Shown here: in pieces, positions 51,636 through 59,896 of the stretch | Layout: the number at the start of each line of letters is the position of its first letter | Numbering within the stretch: position 1 is the stretch's first letter | Assembly (NCBI GenBank): GCA_035999765.1 | Contig: CP108521.1 | Span: 11,160,001-11,224,000, forward strand | Origin: Streptomyces sp. NBC_01231 | GTDB lineage: Bacteria > Actinomycetota > Actinomycetes > Streptomycetales > Streptomycetaceae | Length of the DNA stretch: 64,000 nucleotides | Reading direction: 5' to 3' | Notes under the pieces: model-generated | Told to the model about the DNA's origin: nothing | The model's input: the letters and a program-made list of their open reading frames with translations, nothing else | Databases searched by the model: none | Made by a program: the position numbers and the translations under genes

Positions 51636-52022
51636 TCAGCCGGTGAAGGGTTCCAGCGCGAAGCGGCCGACCGCCACGAAGGCCGTCAGAGCGAGATAGC
51701 CCCCGTCCGGCAGTGCGGCTTTGGGCTCGCCGCGGCGGACCCGCAGGATCACGGCGCCGGTCATGATCAGGGCCAGGCCGGCGGCCGCCAGCGGCACCAG
51801 GATTGGCGCGATGCCGAGTAGGGCGGGCAGGACGAGGCCCGCTGCGCCGAGGATCTCAAGTGCTCCGATGGCCTTGAGGGTGCCGGGCTTGAAGTCGAGG
51901 ACCCAACGCGCGGCATCGGTCATCGCAGCCATCTTCTCCCGAGGGACGAACAGTTTCCCGAGGCCGGAGAACAGGAAGACGGCGGTCAGCAGGCCGGTGG
52001 TGATCCACAGTGCGGTGTTCAT
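51636..52022 (-). CDS. DoxX-family membrane protein
   Basis: A 128-aa protein from ATG 52022. There are four membrane segments: ALWITTGLLTAVFLFSGLGK, AIGALEILGAAGLVLPALLG, LVPLAAAGLALIMTGAVILR and YLALTAFVAVGRFALE. The first has the DoxX FxxSGxxKL pattern. DoxX-like proteins are linked to oxidative-stress or quinone biology. It is the last gene of the operon sigma factor > decarboxylase-like protein > DoxX; ECF41-type sigma factors are often found beside such genes. Confidence 0.85.
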   Translation of the reverse strand: MNTALWITTGLLTAVFLFSGLGKLFVPREKMAAMTDAARWVLDFKPGTLKAIGALEILGAAGLVLPALLGIAPILVPLAAAGLALIMTGAVILRVRRGEPKAALPDGGYLALTAFVAVGRFALEPFTG

Positions 52023-52107
52023 GAGTCTTGTCCTTGGCGATGTCTTCGGTGGCGGAGGCGGGCGGCGGACCCGGGGCCGTCCCGGGTCCGCCTGGGGGGT
52101 GCCCGTG

Positions 52108-52578
52108 TCAGCCGAACTGGCCCGGCTGGTACTCGCCGCCGGGCGTCCGGGTGATCACGTTCAGCCGGTTGAAGGCGTTGATCACGCAGATCAGGGCCAC
52201 CAGGGCCATGAGCTGGTCCTCGTCGAAGTGCTTCGCCGCGTTCGCCCACGCCTCGTCGGTGACGCCGCTGGAGTCGGCGAGGCGGGTGCCCTGCTCGGTG
52301 AGTTCCAGCGCCGCCCGCTCCGCCTCGGTGTAGACAGTGGTCTCCCGCCACGCCCCGACGAGGTTGATCCGCACCTGGCTCTCGCCGGCGGCCGCCGCAT
52401 CTTTGGTGTGCATGTCGAGGCAGCCGCCGCAGCCGTTGATCTGGCTGGCGCGGATCTTCACCAGTTCCTGCACCGCCTTCGGCAGCGCCGAGTCGGTGAT
52501 GACCTTGTTCGACGAGATGATGTACCTGGCCCACTTCGCCCCGACCTCGTTGGCCATGGGGTTGATCCGGGTTTCCAT
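52108..52578 (-). CDS. Carboxymuconolactone decarboxylase / AhpD-like protein
   Basis: A 156-aa protein from ATG 52578. It has the alkylhydroperoxidase core SQINGCGGCLDMHTKDAAAA, with the redox CxxC (C-G-G-C) and the downstream His of the ExxxCxxCxxxH motif. The Glu is in AVQELVKIRAS. The rest is all-helical (DSSGVTDEAWANAAKHFDED). It is predicted to reduce peroxides or act on small carbonyls. It lies between the sigma factor and DoxX genes with ~85-bp gaps and is probably a target of that sigma factor. Confidence 0.87.
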   Translation of the reverse strand: METRINPMANEVGAKWARYIISSNKVITDSALPKAVQELVKIRASQINGCGGCLDMHTKDAAAAGESQVRINLVGAWRETTVYTEAERAALELTEQGTRLADSSGVTDEAWANAAKHFDEDQLMALVALICVINAFNRLNVITRTPGGEYQPGQFG

Positions 52579-52664
52579 CGCGGTCTCCTTCGTCTTCCGG
52601 ATGCTTGCACTCCTACGACGAAGCCCTTCGCGAAGACGTAACAACCCCATGCGCTCGACGTGTT

Positions 52665-53546
52665 CTACTCGGGACGCTCGGGCAGGCCCATGGCGTCCAG
52701 ACGCTTGCGGTCGCTCACGGTCAGGAGTTCGACGATCCGGCCGTCGACCACGGTGCACGCCGCCACGCCGAGCACCTTGCCGTTCGCACCCCAGGACACG
52801 AACCCGGGCTCGCCGTTGACCAGCACCGGGAGCACCGCGGTCATCGACCGGGCCCCGCGCAGGACCGGACCGGCCACCTCGGCCGCCCCGACCGTGGTCA
52901 TCACGCCCTGTGGGTGGTACGTGCGCCAGGTCACCTGCGGATCGAGCAGCCGGACGAGCCCTTCGAAGTCCCCGTTCCGCGCGGCGGCGAGAAACGCGTC
53001 GACCACCGCGCGCTGCCGCCTCGGCTCCTCCTGCGGCAGCGGTGTGCCCCGCACCTTCCGGCGGGCCCGGCTCGTGAGCATCTTGGTCGCGTCGGTGGAC
53101 CGGCCGATGATCTCGCCGATCTCGGCGAAGGGCACCGCGAACATGTCGTGTAGGACGAACGCCAGCCGCTCCGTGGGGGTGAGCGTGTCGAGCACCACCA
53201 GCAGGGCCAGCCCGACCGATTCGGCGAGCACCGCGTCGTCCTCGGGCGCCGCCCCGTCGTCCACGGTCACCACCAGCTCGGGCAGCCGGTCCTCGTACGA
53301 CAGCGCCGCCCGGTTCTTCTGCGACCGCAGCACATCGAGGCAGACCCGGCCGACCACGGTGGTCAGCCAGCCGGCCAGGTTGTCGATCGCCGCCGCGTCC
53401 TGCCGCGCCAGCCGGATCCACGCCTCCTGCACCGCGTCCTCGGCCTCCGCCCGCGAACCGAGCATCCGGTGCGCGACCGCCACCAGGCGCTCACGCTGCT
53501 GCTCGAAGGCTCCCGCCAGCACGTCGGTCGGATCTGATCCGGTCAT
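52665..53546 (-). CDS. ECF sigma factor with C-terminal SnoaL-like domain (ECF41/SigJ-like)
   Basis: A 293-aa protein from ATG 53546. Region 2 (~15-85): LVAVAHRMLGSRAEAEDAVQ, EAWIRL and LAGWLTTVVGRVCLDVLRS. Region 4 (~115-165): LDTLTPTERLAFVLHDMFAV, then PFAEIGEIIGRSTDATKMLT. The ~110-residue C-terminal NTF2/SnoaL-like domain (VVDAFLAAARNGDFEGLVRL, NGEPGFVSWGANGKV) is the regulatory extension of ECF41 factors, which work without an anti-sigma gene. Downstream genes encode a carboxymuconolactone-decarboxylase-like protein and DoxX, the typical ECF41 context. Confidence 0.9.
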   Translation of the reverse strand: MTGSDPTDVLAGAFEQQRERLVAVAHRMLGSRAEAEDAVQEAWIRLARQDAAAIDNLAGWLTTVVGRVCLDVLRSQKNRAALSYEDRLPELVVTVDDGAAPEDDAVLAESVGLALLVVLDTLTPTERLAFVLHDMFAVPFAEIGEIIGRSTDATKMLTSRARRKVRGTPLPQEEPRRQRAVVDAFLAAARNGDFEGLVRLLDPQVTWRTYHPQGVMTTVGAAEVAGPVLRGARSMTAVLPVLVNGEPGFVSWGANGKVLGVAACTVVDGRIVELLTVSDRKRLDAMGLPERPE

Positions 53547-53589
53547 GTCGTTACCTTCCTCGCGCGAACTCCGTCATGACCATGACGGG

Positions 53590-53880
53590 CCCGAAGGCAC
53601 CGAGGTAACCGTTCGGCATGCGGCCTGTTGTCGGCGAAGGAGCCGGTTCTCGGTTGTCGCCCGGTGCAGGGCGCCGACGAGGGCCTCGACGTCGGCTTTG
53701 AGCCGGGCGATCTCCTCGGCGTCAGCTGCCCGGAGTTCCTTGAGGCGGCGGACCTGTGTGCGCAGACGTCGTTCGCTGTCCGCGGTGCCGCCGCGCGCTC
53801 GGACCTCGGCGTAGAACTGCGCCACGCGACGATCCTGCGGCACCCAGTACGTACGCCAGCCCGGCACCCAATCCACCCCT
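53590..53880 (-). pseudogene. DUF6262-like transposon-associated protein fragment
   Basis: The minus frame reads WVPQDRRVAQFYAEVRARGG, then TADSERRLRTQVRRLKELRA and EEIARLKADVEALVGALHRA, a basic coiled coil like the DUF6262/TnpC-type proteins that accompany integrase transposons. The end is read into sequence upstream of the sigma gene, and the N-terminus is joined to ligase debris. Confidence 0.45.
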
Positions 53881-53904
53881 GCTCGATCGGCTTCAACACG
53901 TCGA

Positions 53905-54395
53905 TCCAACAGGCAAGGCGGAGAACGACCAGCCTGTCCACGGATGACCGCGCCGCCCCGCAGCGAGCAGACCGGCGACCGCAGCACCTGCCGCCCGGGC
54001 GAGGGTGGTGGTGCGGCCGACGTACTGAAGACGGCCTCCGTCGTCGTACCTGCCGAGCAGCAGCGTGCGGGGAACGGCCATAGAGCCGGTGATCGCGCCG
54101 ACGATCGCCTCACTCGTCTCGAGGACCTTGTATTTCTGCCAGCCCCTCACCGACGGACGGTAGGCGTCGTCCAGCCTTTTGAAGACCACCCCCTCCATCC
54201 CGACCGACGCCCACGTCAGCCACTCGCGCACGACGTCGGCCTCGGTGGTCGACGGACACAGCGCCCACGGCGCCGACAGCCGACGGGCGGCGAACACCGA
54301 CTCCAGCGCGGCCCTGCGCCGCCGATACGGCCAAGAGGTGGTGTCCCACCCGGACAGGCGCAGCAGATCGAACGCGAAAGCGCGCGAGTTCCTAG
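53905..54395 (-). pseudogene. ATP-dependent DNA ligase, internal and C-terminal fragment (copy 4)
   Basis: The longest of the four ligase pieces. It reads AFDLLRLSGWDTTSWPYRRR, then SVFAARRLSAPWALCPSTTE, ASVGMEGVVFKRLDDAYRPS (motif IV/V GMEGVVFKR), WQKYKVLETSEAIVGAIT, LLLGRYDDGGRLQYVGRTTT and HPWTGWSFSA. It therefore covers adenylation motifs IIIa-V and the start of the OB domain, but lacks the KxDG lysine and the final VEVGVDVARD part present in copies 1-3. Confidence 0.75.
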
Positions 54396-54734
54396 ATCTC
54401 GGACTGTCCTACACGCGAACCCGTCCGTCATTCGGTCCGTTCTGTCTGCCTGGGCGGCGAGTTCATGTGGTGCGGCGGTCAGAGTCGACGGTCGCGGACG
54501 ACAAGGCGCTGGCCGAGTGGCTGGCCATGGAGGTCTGTCCAGTCGAGCTGCCGGTGGCCCGTGGCCATCACGCCCCTGCGGAGTCCCATCCGCGCCGCCT
54601 CGACGTTGCGAGCGGCGGCGGGCGACAACTCCTGTCCCTCTGTGATCCATGCCACATGTTGTTCCTGTCAGGGATCGGGGCGCTGTCCCGCTCAAGTCAC
54701 CGACAGGGAGCCAGCGAACCGACAGGAGCATCAC
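54396..54734. other. Interval upstream of the flavoprotein gene
   Basis: About 340 bp. On the minus strand ~54490-54660 a coherent stretch (SPAAARNVEAARMGLRRGVM then ATGHRQLDWTDLHGQPLGQR) looks like a gene remnant of unknown family. The right end must hold the promoter of the gene at 54735. Confidence 0.3.
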
Positions 54735-55934
54735 ATGAAGCACCGCATCGTCGTTCTCGGCGCCGGCTATGCCGGGGCCTACGCGGCCGGGACCCTGGCC
54801 CGTCGGCTGTCCCCGGCAGGCACCGAGATCACCGTGGTCAACGCTGAGCCGGACTTCGTCCAGCGGCTGCGGCTGCACCAGCTCGCGGCCGGCCAGGAGA
54901 TCGAGGCTCCGCGGCTCGCCGACGTCTTCGCGGGCACGGGGATACGGCTGCGCCTGGCCCGTGTCACCGCCGTCGACCCCGAGCGGCAGGTCGTCGCCGT
55001 GGCTGACGCCGACGGCGGCGGCGAGCTCGGCTACGACACTCTCCTCTACGCGCTCGGCAGCCGCGTCGCCGACCACGGCGTCCCCGGCGTGGCCGAGCAC
55101 GCCTCCCATGTCACCAGCCGTCCGGCGGCGCTGCGCCTGCGCGAGCGCCTGGACAGCCTGGACAAGCGGGGCGAAGGCAGGGGCGTGTTGGTCGTCGGCG
55201 ACGGGCTGACCGGCATCGAGACCGCCACCGAGATCGCCGAATCCCGGCCCAGCCTGTCGGTGACGCTCATCGCCCGTGGCGAACTGGGCGCCCCGCTCTC
55301 CGCCGGAGCCCGCAACCATCTGCGCCAGGCCTGTGACCGGCTGGGCATCACCGTCCTGGAGCACTCCAGCGTCGAAGCCGTCGAAGCGGCCCGGGTGCTG
55401 TGCGCCGACGGCACCGTCCTGGCGTCCGACGCGACCGTGTGGACGGCCGGGTTCGCGGTCGACACCATCGCCGCCGCCGGCGGGCTGGAGGTCACCGATA
55501 ACGGTCGGATCGTCGTCGATCGCACCATGCGGTCGGTCTCGCACCCGAACGTCTACGCCGTGGGCGACAGCGCCTACGACATCGGCGACAACGGCCGGCC
55601 CCTGCCGATGTCCTGCGCTTCGGCCGGCTACACCGGCATGCAGGCCACGGCCGCGATCGTGGCACGCCTGACCGGCCGCAAGATCCCTGATGCCAAGCTG
55701 GACTACCACGGCAACCACATCAGCCTCGGGCGGCGGGACGGGATCCTGCAGATGGTCGACGGCGAAGCACAGGCGAAGCCGAAGTACGTGGGCGGCAGGA
55801 AGGCCGCGCGGATCAAGGCGGGCATCCTGAAGATGTCGCTGTGGACCACCTCGCACCCGACTTTCGGCCTCCCCAAGCGCAAGCGCCACCTGGTCGCCGT
55901 ACCGGATGTGTCCGCCGAGAAGGCGGCCGCGTAG
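54735..55934 (+). CDS. NDH-2-like FAD-dependent pyridine nucleotide oxidoreductase
   Basis: A 399-aa protein from ATG 54735, with AGGAG 7 nt upstream. The FAD-binding motif is VVLGAGYAGAYAAGTLA (6-22), the second NAD(P)-binding motif VLVVGDGLTGIETATEIA (~155-172), and the FAD-anchoring Asp is in PNVYAVGDSAYDIGDNG (~277-293). The layout is that of type II NADH dehydrogenases and related disulfide-reductase-fold flavoproteins. The C-terminus lacks an obvious amphipathic membrane anchor. It leads a plus-strand group with a membrane protein and an ECF sigma factor with a SnoaL-like domain; similar oxidoreductases often accompany such sigma factors. Confidence 0.85.
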   Translation: MKHRIVVLGAGYAGAYAAGTLARRLSPAGTEITVVNAEPDFVQRLRLHQLAAGQEIEAPRLADVFAGTGIRLRLARVTAVDPERQVVAVADADGGGELGYDTLLYALGSRVADHGVPGVAEHASHVTSRPAALRLRERLDSLDKRGEGRGVLVVGDGLTGIETATEIAESRPSLSVTLIARGELGAPLSAGARNHLRQACDRLGITVLEHSSVEAVEAARVLCADGTVLASDATVWTAGFAVDTIAAAGGLEVTDNGRIVVDRTMRSVSHPNVYAVGDSAYDIGDNGRPLPMSCASAGYTGMQATAAIVARLTGRKIPDAKLDYHGNHISLGRRDGILQMVDGEAQAKPKYVGGRKAARIKAGILKMSLWTTSHPTFGLPKRKRHLVAVPDVSAEKAAA

Positions 55935-55960
55935 CCGCGGTGGGCAAGCACTGCCACAGC

Positions 55961-55990
55961 GCTTCGACACCAGTCGCTTCGAGGCCAGCG
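55961..55990 (+). repeat. 30-bp direct repeat, copy A (sigma-gene-like)
   Basis: 28 of 30 bases match 57260-57289 inside the sigma factor gene. Both read RFDTSRFEAS. Here it is a fragment of a sigma-factor 5' end placed right after the flavoprotein gene; after it the frame gives unrelated GGSPAPHP. The rest of 55935-56166 holds only the leader of the membrane protein gene. Confidence 0.75.
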
Positions 55991-56166
55991 GCGGATCACC
56001 TGCACCCCATCCTGTGCGCGCCCGAGCATCCCGGCACTGGGCCAGAAACCGGCCGCCCACCAGCGTGGCCGGACCAGCATCCGGGCGGAGCCGCCGCCGA
56101 CCCGGGGTGTGCAACCAGCCCGTCCCCGTCACCAGGCAAAGGAATCTCCCTGTCCGAGGAGGACGC

Positions 56167-57228
56167 ATGGATACGCCGGCCCCACGCGCAGCCGACACAC
56201 TGCCGTCGTCCTGGCCGACGGTCGCCAGGACAGTCGTCCTGCTCACAGCACTCCTCAGTGTGCTGCTCACCGCCTTCGCCTGGCCGTCGGTGCGGTCGCA
56301 TGTGCACGACGTGCCGATCGCCGTCGCCGGACCGCCCGCCGCGGTCAAACAGGTCAGCGCCGCGCTCGACCAACGTCTTCCGGGCGGCTTCGCGATCACC
56401 GAGGTCGCCGACACCTCAGCCGCCGAACGGTTGATCCGCGACCGGGAGGTGTACGGGGCGATAGACGTCAGCTCCGGCGCTCCGCAGGTCATCACAGCCT
56501 CGGCCGCCGGCACGGCGGTCGCCCAGACCCTGCAGGGCGTCGCGGTGGGGCTCGGTCAGGCGCAGGGCCCCAGCAAGACGTCCCCTGTCCGCGACATCGT
56601 CGCCCTGCCGGCCGACGACCCCCGCGGCGCCGGCCTGGCCGCCGGAGCCCTGCCCCTGGTCATGGGCGGCCTGCTCGCCGCGCTGCTACTGACCAGGCTC
56701 GTCCGCGGCATCGCCCGCCAGGTCGCCGGGGCACTCACCTTCGCGATCACCGGAGGCCTGGCCGTGGCAGCGCTCCTGCAGTTCTGGCTCGGCTCGCTGG
56801 ACGATTCCTACCTGATCAACACCGGCGCGATCGCCCTGGCCATCGCCGCCACATCCCTGACCATCATCGGGCTGGAGTCACACCTCGGGTACGCCGGTTT
56901 CGGCCTCGGCGCCGTCATCATGATGCTCATCGGCAACCCCCTGTCAGGCACCTCGACCGCACCCGAGATGCTGCCGGGCTGGTCCGGCACGCTCGGCCAG
57001 CTGCTGCCGCCCGGGGCGGGCGGCCAGTTGCTGCGCTCCACAGCCTTCTTCGACGGCCACGGCTCCACCCACTCCGTCCTCGTGCTCATGACCTGGCTCG
57101 GATTCGGTGTCGCGCTTTGTCTGGCCAGCGGTCGACCCAGGCGCGAGCACCGCCTGGCCGCCGGATCCGCCGAGAACGCCGGGTCCGCCGGGTCCGCCGA
57201 GAACGTGCCAGCACAGCCGTCTAGTTAG
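56167..57228 (+). CDS. YhgE/Pip- or ABC-2-permease-like membrane protein
   Basis: A 353-aa protein from ATG 56167, with GAGGAGGAC upstream. One N-terminal membrane segment (TVVLLTALLSVLLTAFAWPS) is followed by an extracytoplasmic domain (~40-150; VPIAVAGPPAAVKQVSAALD). Five membrane segments follow from ~165 (LPLVMGGLLAALLLTRLV; LTFAITGGLAVAALLQFWLG; INTGAIALAIAATSLTIIGL; FGLGAVIMMLIGNPLSG; VLVLMTWLGFGVALCLAS). The topology resembles ABC-2-type permeases and YhgE. No ATPase gene adjoins. The tail carries a Gly-Ser-Ala-Glu-Asn repeat. The gene lies between the two copies of a 30-bp repeat, so it may be an insertion between oxidoreductase and sigma factor. Confidence 0.75.
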   Translation: MDTPAPRAADTLPSSWPTVARTVVLLTALLSVLLTAFAWPSVRSHVHDVPIAVAGPPAAVKQVSAALDQRLPGGFAITEVADTSAAERLIRDREVYGAIDVSSGAPQVITASAAGTAVAQTLQGVAVGLGQAQGPSKTSPVRDIVALPADDPRGAGLAAGALPLVMGGLLAALLLTRLVRGIARQVAGALTFAITGGLAVAALLQFWLGSLDDSYLINTGAIALAIAATSLTIIGLESHLGYAGFGLGAVIMMLIGNPLSGTSTAPEMLPGWSGTLGQLLPPGAGGQLLRSTAFFDGHGSTHSVLVLMTWLGFGVALCLASGRPRREHRLAAGSAENAGSAGSAENVPAQPSS

Positions 57229-57238
57229 GGTGTTCCGC

Positions 57239-58192
57239 GTGGACAGCACCGCCAATGATCGCTTCGACACCAGCCGGTTCGAGGCCAGCCGGAACCGGCT
57301 GGCCTCGCTGGCGTACCGGCTGCTTGGCTCCGCCGCCGACGCGGAAGACGCCGTGCAGGATGCGTTCTTGCACTGGCAGGCTACCGACCGGCAGCGGATC
57401 AAGGTGCCGGAAGCATGGCTGACCAAGGTCGTCACCAACCTGTGCCTCGACCGGCTCCGCTCGGCGCAGGCCCGCCGCGAACGCACCGTCGGTGCCTGGC
57501 TGCCCGAACCGCTCCTCGACGGCGACCCGATGCTCGGCCCGGCCGACACATTCGAGCAGCGTGAATCGGTCTCCCTGGCCGTGCTGACCCTCATGGAGCG
57601 TCTGTCACCGCTGGAGCGGGCCGTCTACGTCCTGCGCGAAGCGTTCTCCCACAACCACGCCGAGATCGCCGAGATCCTCGACATCACCGATTCCGCAAGC
57701 CAGCAGCACCTCCACCGGGCCCGGCACCGCATCACCGCCGCGCGCCGCGGTGGCGGCGAAGTCGACCCGGCATCCGCCCGCAGGATCGTCGAGGAATTCC
57801 TCGCCGCTGCCACCTCGGGCCGCACCGAACGCCTGGTGGCGCTGCTCACCGACGACGCGACCGCGATCTCCGACGGTGCCGGCCTGACCGAGAAGCTGCT
57901 GCGGTACGACACTCCGCAGCGTATCGCCGCCATCGCACGGGCCGGCTTCAAATCCACACCCGCAAAACAGCGACTTGCCGGCGGAATCTCCGCTGTCCAC
58001 TACGCGCTCGTCAACGGCGCCCCCGCCATCCTTTTCGTGCCCGACGGCAAGGTCGTCGGCGCCGTGACGTTCGACATCACAGGCGGCAAGATCGCAACCG
58101 TGCGCGGCATCGCCGCCCCCGCCCGCCTCGTCCGCCTCACCGAAACCTGGCGGCAGCACGGACCGGACACACCGCTCATCACCCAGTGGTGA
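57239..58192 (+). CDS. ECF sigma factor with C-terminal SnoaL-like domain (SigJ-like)
   Basis: A 317-aa protein. GTG 57239 is chosen (TAGGG ~8 nt upstream); GTG 57230 would add three residues. After the lead RFDTSRFEASR, region 2 is LASLAYRLLGSAADAEDAVQ with AWLTKVVTNLCLDRLRS. Region 4 is LMERLSPLERAVYVLREAFS then HNHAEIAEILDITDSASQQH. The C-terminal NTF2-like domain starts at ARRIVEEFLAAATSGRTERL and contains FVPDGKVVGAVTFDITGGKI. There is no anti-sigma gene; the C-terminal domain is the likely regulator. It follows the membrane protein gene by 10 bp. Confidence 0.88.
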   Translation: MDSTANDRFDTSRFEASRNRLASLAYRLLGSAADAEDAVQDAFLHWQATDRQRIKVPEAWLTKVVTNLCLDRLRSAQARRERTVGAWLPEPLLDGDPMLGPADTFEQRESVSLAVLTLMERLSPLERAVYVLREAFSHNHAEIAEILDITDSASQQHLHRARHRITAARRGGGEVDPASARRIVEEFLAAATSGRTERLVALLTDDATAISDGAGLTEKLLRYDTPQRIAAIARAGFKSTPAKQRLAGGISAVHYALVNGAPAILFVPDGKVVGAVTFDITGGKIATVRGIAAPARLVRLTETWRQHGPDTPLITQW

Positions 58193-58285
58193 GCCGGCCT
58201 GGGCGCGGGATTCGGAATGCTTGTCCGCCCTCGGCCCGCGCGGACTTCCGTCCGGGGCGACGGCTATGCCGAAGGGATCGCCGAC

Positions 58286-58540
58286 GTGGTCCTGTTGAGC
58301 ATCGCGATGTACGAGGCTGCGGTTTTCCCACTCACCTCTGATGGTGTGAGCGATGAGGAACAAGAGGCCCGTCGCACCGTCGCGTACCGGCTCTCCGCCT
58401 ACGACGGCCTGCCCCGTTCCGTTCGCGTGTCGGCGGCCGCCGCGTTGGAGGCCCTTGATGACGGCTTGGACGCCGAACGTGCCCGAGCTGCGGTGAAGGA
58501 TCTGTCGCTCGCGGTCTACGACTGCCGCGGCAGTCGTTGA
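58286..58540 (+). CDS. Small hypothetical protein
   Basis: About 84 aa. GTG 58286 has AAGGGA at a suitable distance; ATG 58307 is an alternative. It reads MYEAAVFPLTSDGVSDEEQE, then ARRTVAYRLSAYDGLPRSVR and a final helix pair (AALEALDDGLDAERARAAVK). All helical, acidic, no membrane segment. Family unknown. Confidence 0.55.
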   Translation: MVLLSIAMYEAAVFPLTSDGVSDEEQEARRTVAYRLSAYDGLPRSVRVSAAAALEALDDGLDAERARAAVKDLSLAVYDCRGSR

Positions 58541-58585
58541 ATCCTGGGCAGCGCTAACGCCGATCGTCCAGAGCCGGATGCGGCC

Positions 58586-59377
58586 TTACTCGGTCGCTGC
58601 GGCGCGCTTCTTCTTTGCCTGCCGCTTGGCCGGTGGCGGTGGTTCTTCGCCGGAGGCGCCGTTGTTCATCCGGGCGCTGGCTTCCAGGACCTGGACGATG
58701 ATGCGGCGGCGCATCTCGCTCTCGGGGTCCTCGCCCAGGTTTTGGGCCAGGCGCTCCGCGGTCAGGTAGTAGCCGGTCAGGACCGGCTGCTCGAAGTAGC
58801 GGTTGAGCTGGCTCAGTGTCTGCCCGTACATCTGCAGGTAGGTGCGGTTGAGGAAGGCGGAGAGCGCCGCGGCGACGCCCGCGATAGTAGCGACGAAGAC
58901 CTTGGTCTGGCCGTTGCCGAAGTACAGGCCGGCGGCGAAGCAGCCCACGATCACCAGCAGGCCCAATCCCATGGCCCGTTGCGAGGACCGGAAAGAACGG
59001 TCGGCTTGATCGGTGGCGATCCGGTGGTATTCGTCGATCTGAGACTGGTTGAGTTCCAGGAGTGTGGCCAGGGGGGTGACGGTCTTGAGGTCCGCGAGCT
59101 TCTGCGCGTCGATCTCCTTCTGCAACTCGGCTGCCTCTTCAGCCGACTGTAACTGAAGATCCTCCCGGCGGATCTGTTTGACCAGCAGGTAGATCGCGAT
59201 CCGTGAGACTGCGGTCACTGTGACGCCTATCAGGATCCACAGCCATAGCGGCACCGCGGCCACGCCACCTTGACCGATGCCCCAGATCACCACGACCGCA
59301 ATGATCAACAAAGGAGAAAGGGACGGCTGGGAGCCTGATCGACGGTAGTGGCCACTGGTTATGCGTGCGCTCGGCAA
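58586..59377 (-). CDS. Membrane protein with TRADD-N-associated-like transmembrane domain
   Basis: A 263-aa protein from TTG 59377 (AGGGGG upstream). There are two N-terminal membrane segments (LSPLLIIAVVVIWGIGQGG and LWLWILIGVTVTAVSRIAIY), a coiled coil (LQSAEEAAELQKEIDAQKLA), then LLELNQSQIDEYHRIATDQA leading into two more segments (RAMGLGLLVIVGCFAAGLYF and VFVATIAGVAAALSAFLNRT). A helical region and a Lys/Ala tail end it. The IDEYHxIAxxQAxxSF-then-two-TM pattern recalls the membrane domain linked to bacterial TRADD-N modules in predicted immunity systems. This is from memory of the family and not checked. Confidence 0.6.
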   Translation of the reverse strand: MPSARITSGHYRRSGSQPSLSPLLIIAVVVIWGIGQGGVAAVPLWLWILIGVTVTAVSRIAIYLLVKQIRREDLQLQSAEEAAELQKEIDAQKLADLKTVTPLATLLELNQSQIDEYHRIATDQADRSFRSSQRAMGLGLLVIVGCFAAGLYFGNGQTKVFVATIAGVAAALSAFLNRTYLQMYGQTLSQLNRYFEQPVLTGYYLTAERLAQNLGEDPESEMRRRIIVQVLEASARMNNGASGEEPPPPAKRQAKKKRAAATE

Positions 59378-59483
59378 GGAACCCCCTGGACTTCTGCGTA
59401 CGGCGCCACCGCCGCGCAGTGATCAGTTCAACCGGGTGAGTGTGGCAGCCCGTCCTGTCCCCGCCCAGCGTGTGACCAGCCAA

Positions 59484-59723
59484 CTACGGCCCCACAGAGG
59501 CTGACCCGCTGGAACGTTTGTGGTGGCGGCGGGCCCGCGCACGGCGGCGTAGCCAGTCGCCGGTTTCTCCGATGGTGACCAGCAGAGCGGCTGACGCTGC
59601 GCACGGGGCGAGCTGTGCGAGCTGGCCTAGGGACTTGCTCAGCACCCAGAGCGCGAGGGTGACGACCGCCCACCATGCGAGGACCGACAGGGCTGCGCGC
59701 CACCAGGGCGGCGTGGTTTTCAC
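59484..59723 (-). CDS. Small membrane protein, third gene of the nhaA operon
   Basis: A 79-aa protein. GTG 59723 overlaps the upstream stop as GTGA. It has two membrane segments (WWRAALSVLAWWAVVTLALW and LAPCAASAALLVTIGETGDW) then an Arg/His-rich tail. Function unknown; coupling to NhaA suggests an accessory or regulatory membrane partner. Confidence 0.65.
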   Translation of the reverse strand: MKTTPPWWRAALSVLAWWAVVTLALWVLSKSLGQLAQLAPCAASAALLVTIGETGDWLRRRARARRHHKRSSGSASVGP

Positions 59724-59896
59724 CGTGCGTGCCGCGCGTACTGGGCAGCGGTGCGCAGGGCGGTGGCGGCAGCGATCAGCCAGAGGATCTTGCCCCAGGC
59801 TGGTGTGGTGAGGATGAGGGCCACGGTGGCCAGTACGCAGACCAGGAGCCATGCCGCTGCGGCCGCCCGTGGCTGATGGGGGCGTGGTGGTGTCAT
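59720..59896 (-). CDS. Tiny membrane protein, second gene of the nhaA operon
   Basis: A 58-aa protein. ATG 59896 overlaps the nhaA stop as ATGA. MTPPRPHQPRAAAAAWLLVC then two hydrophobic stretches (VLATVALILTTPAWG and ILWLIAAATALRTA). It ends RHAR with TGA overlapping the next GTG. The tight overlaps on both sides argue that this short frame is translated. Confidence 0.65.
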   Translation of the reverse strand: MTPPRPHQPRAAAAAWLLVCVLATVALILTTPAWGKILWLIAAATALRTAAQYARHAR

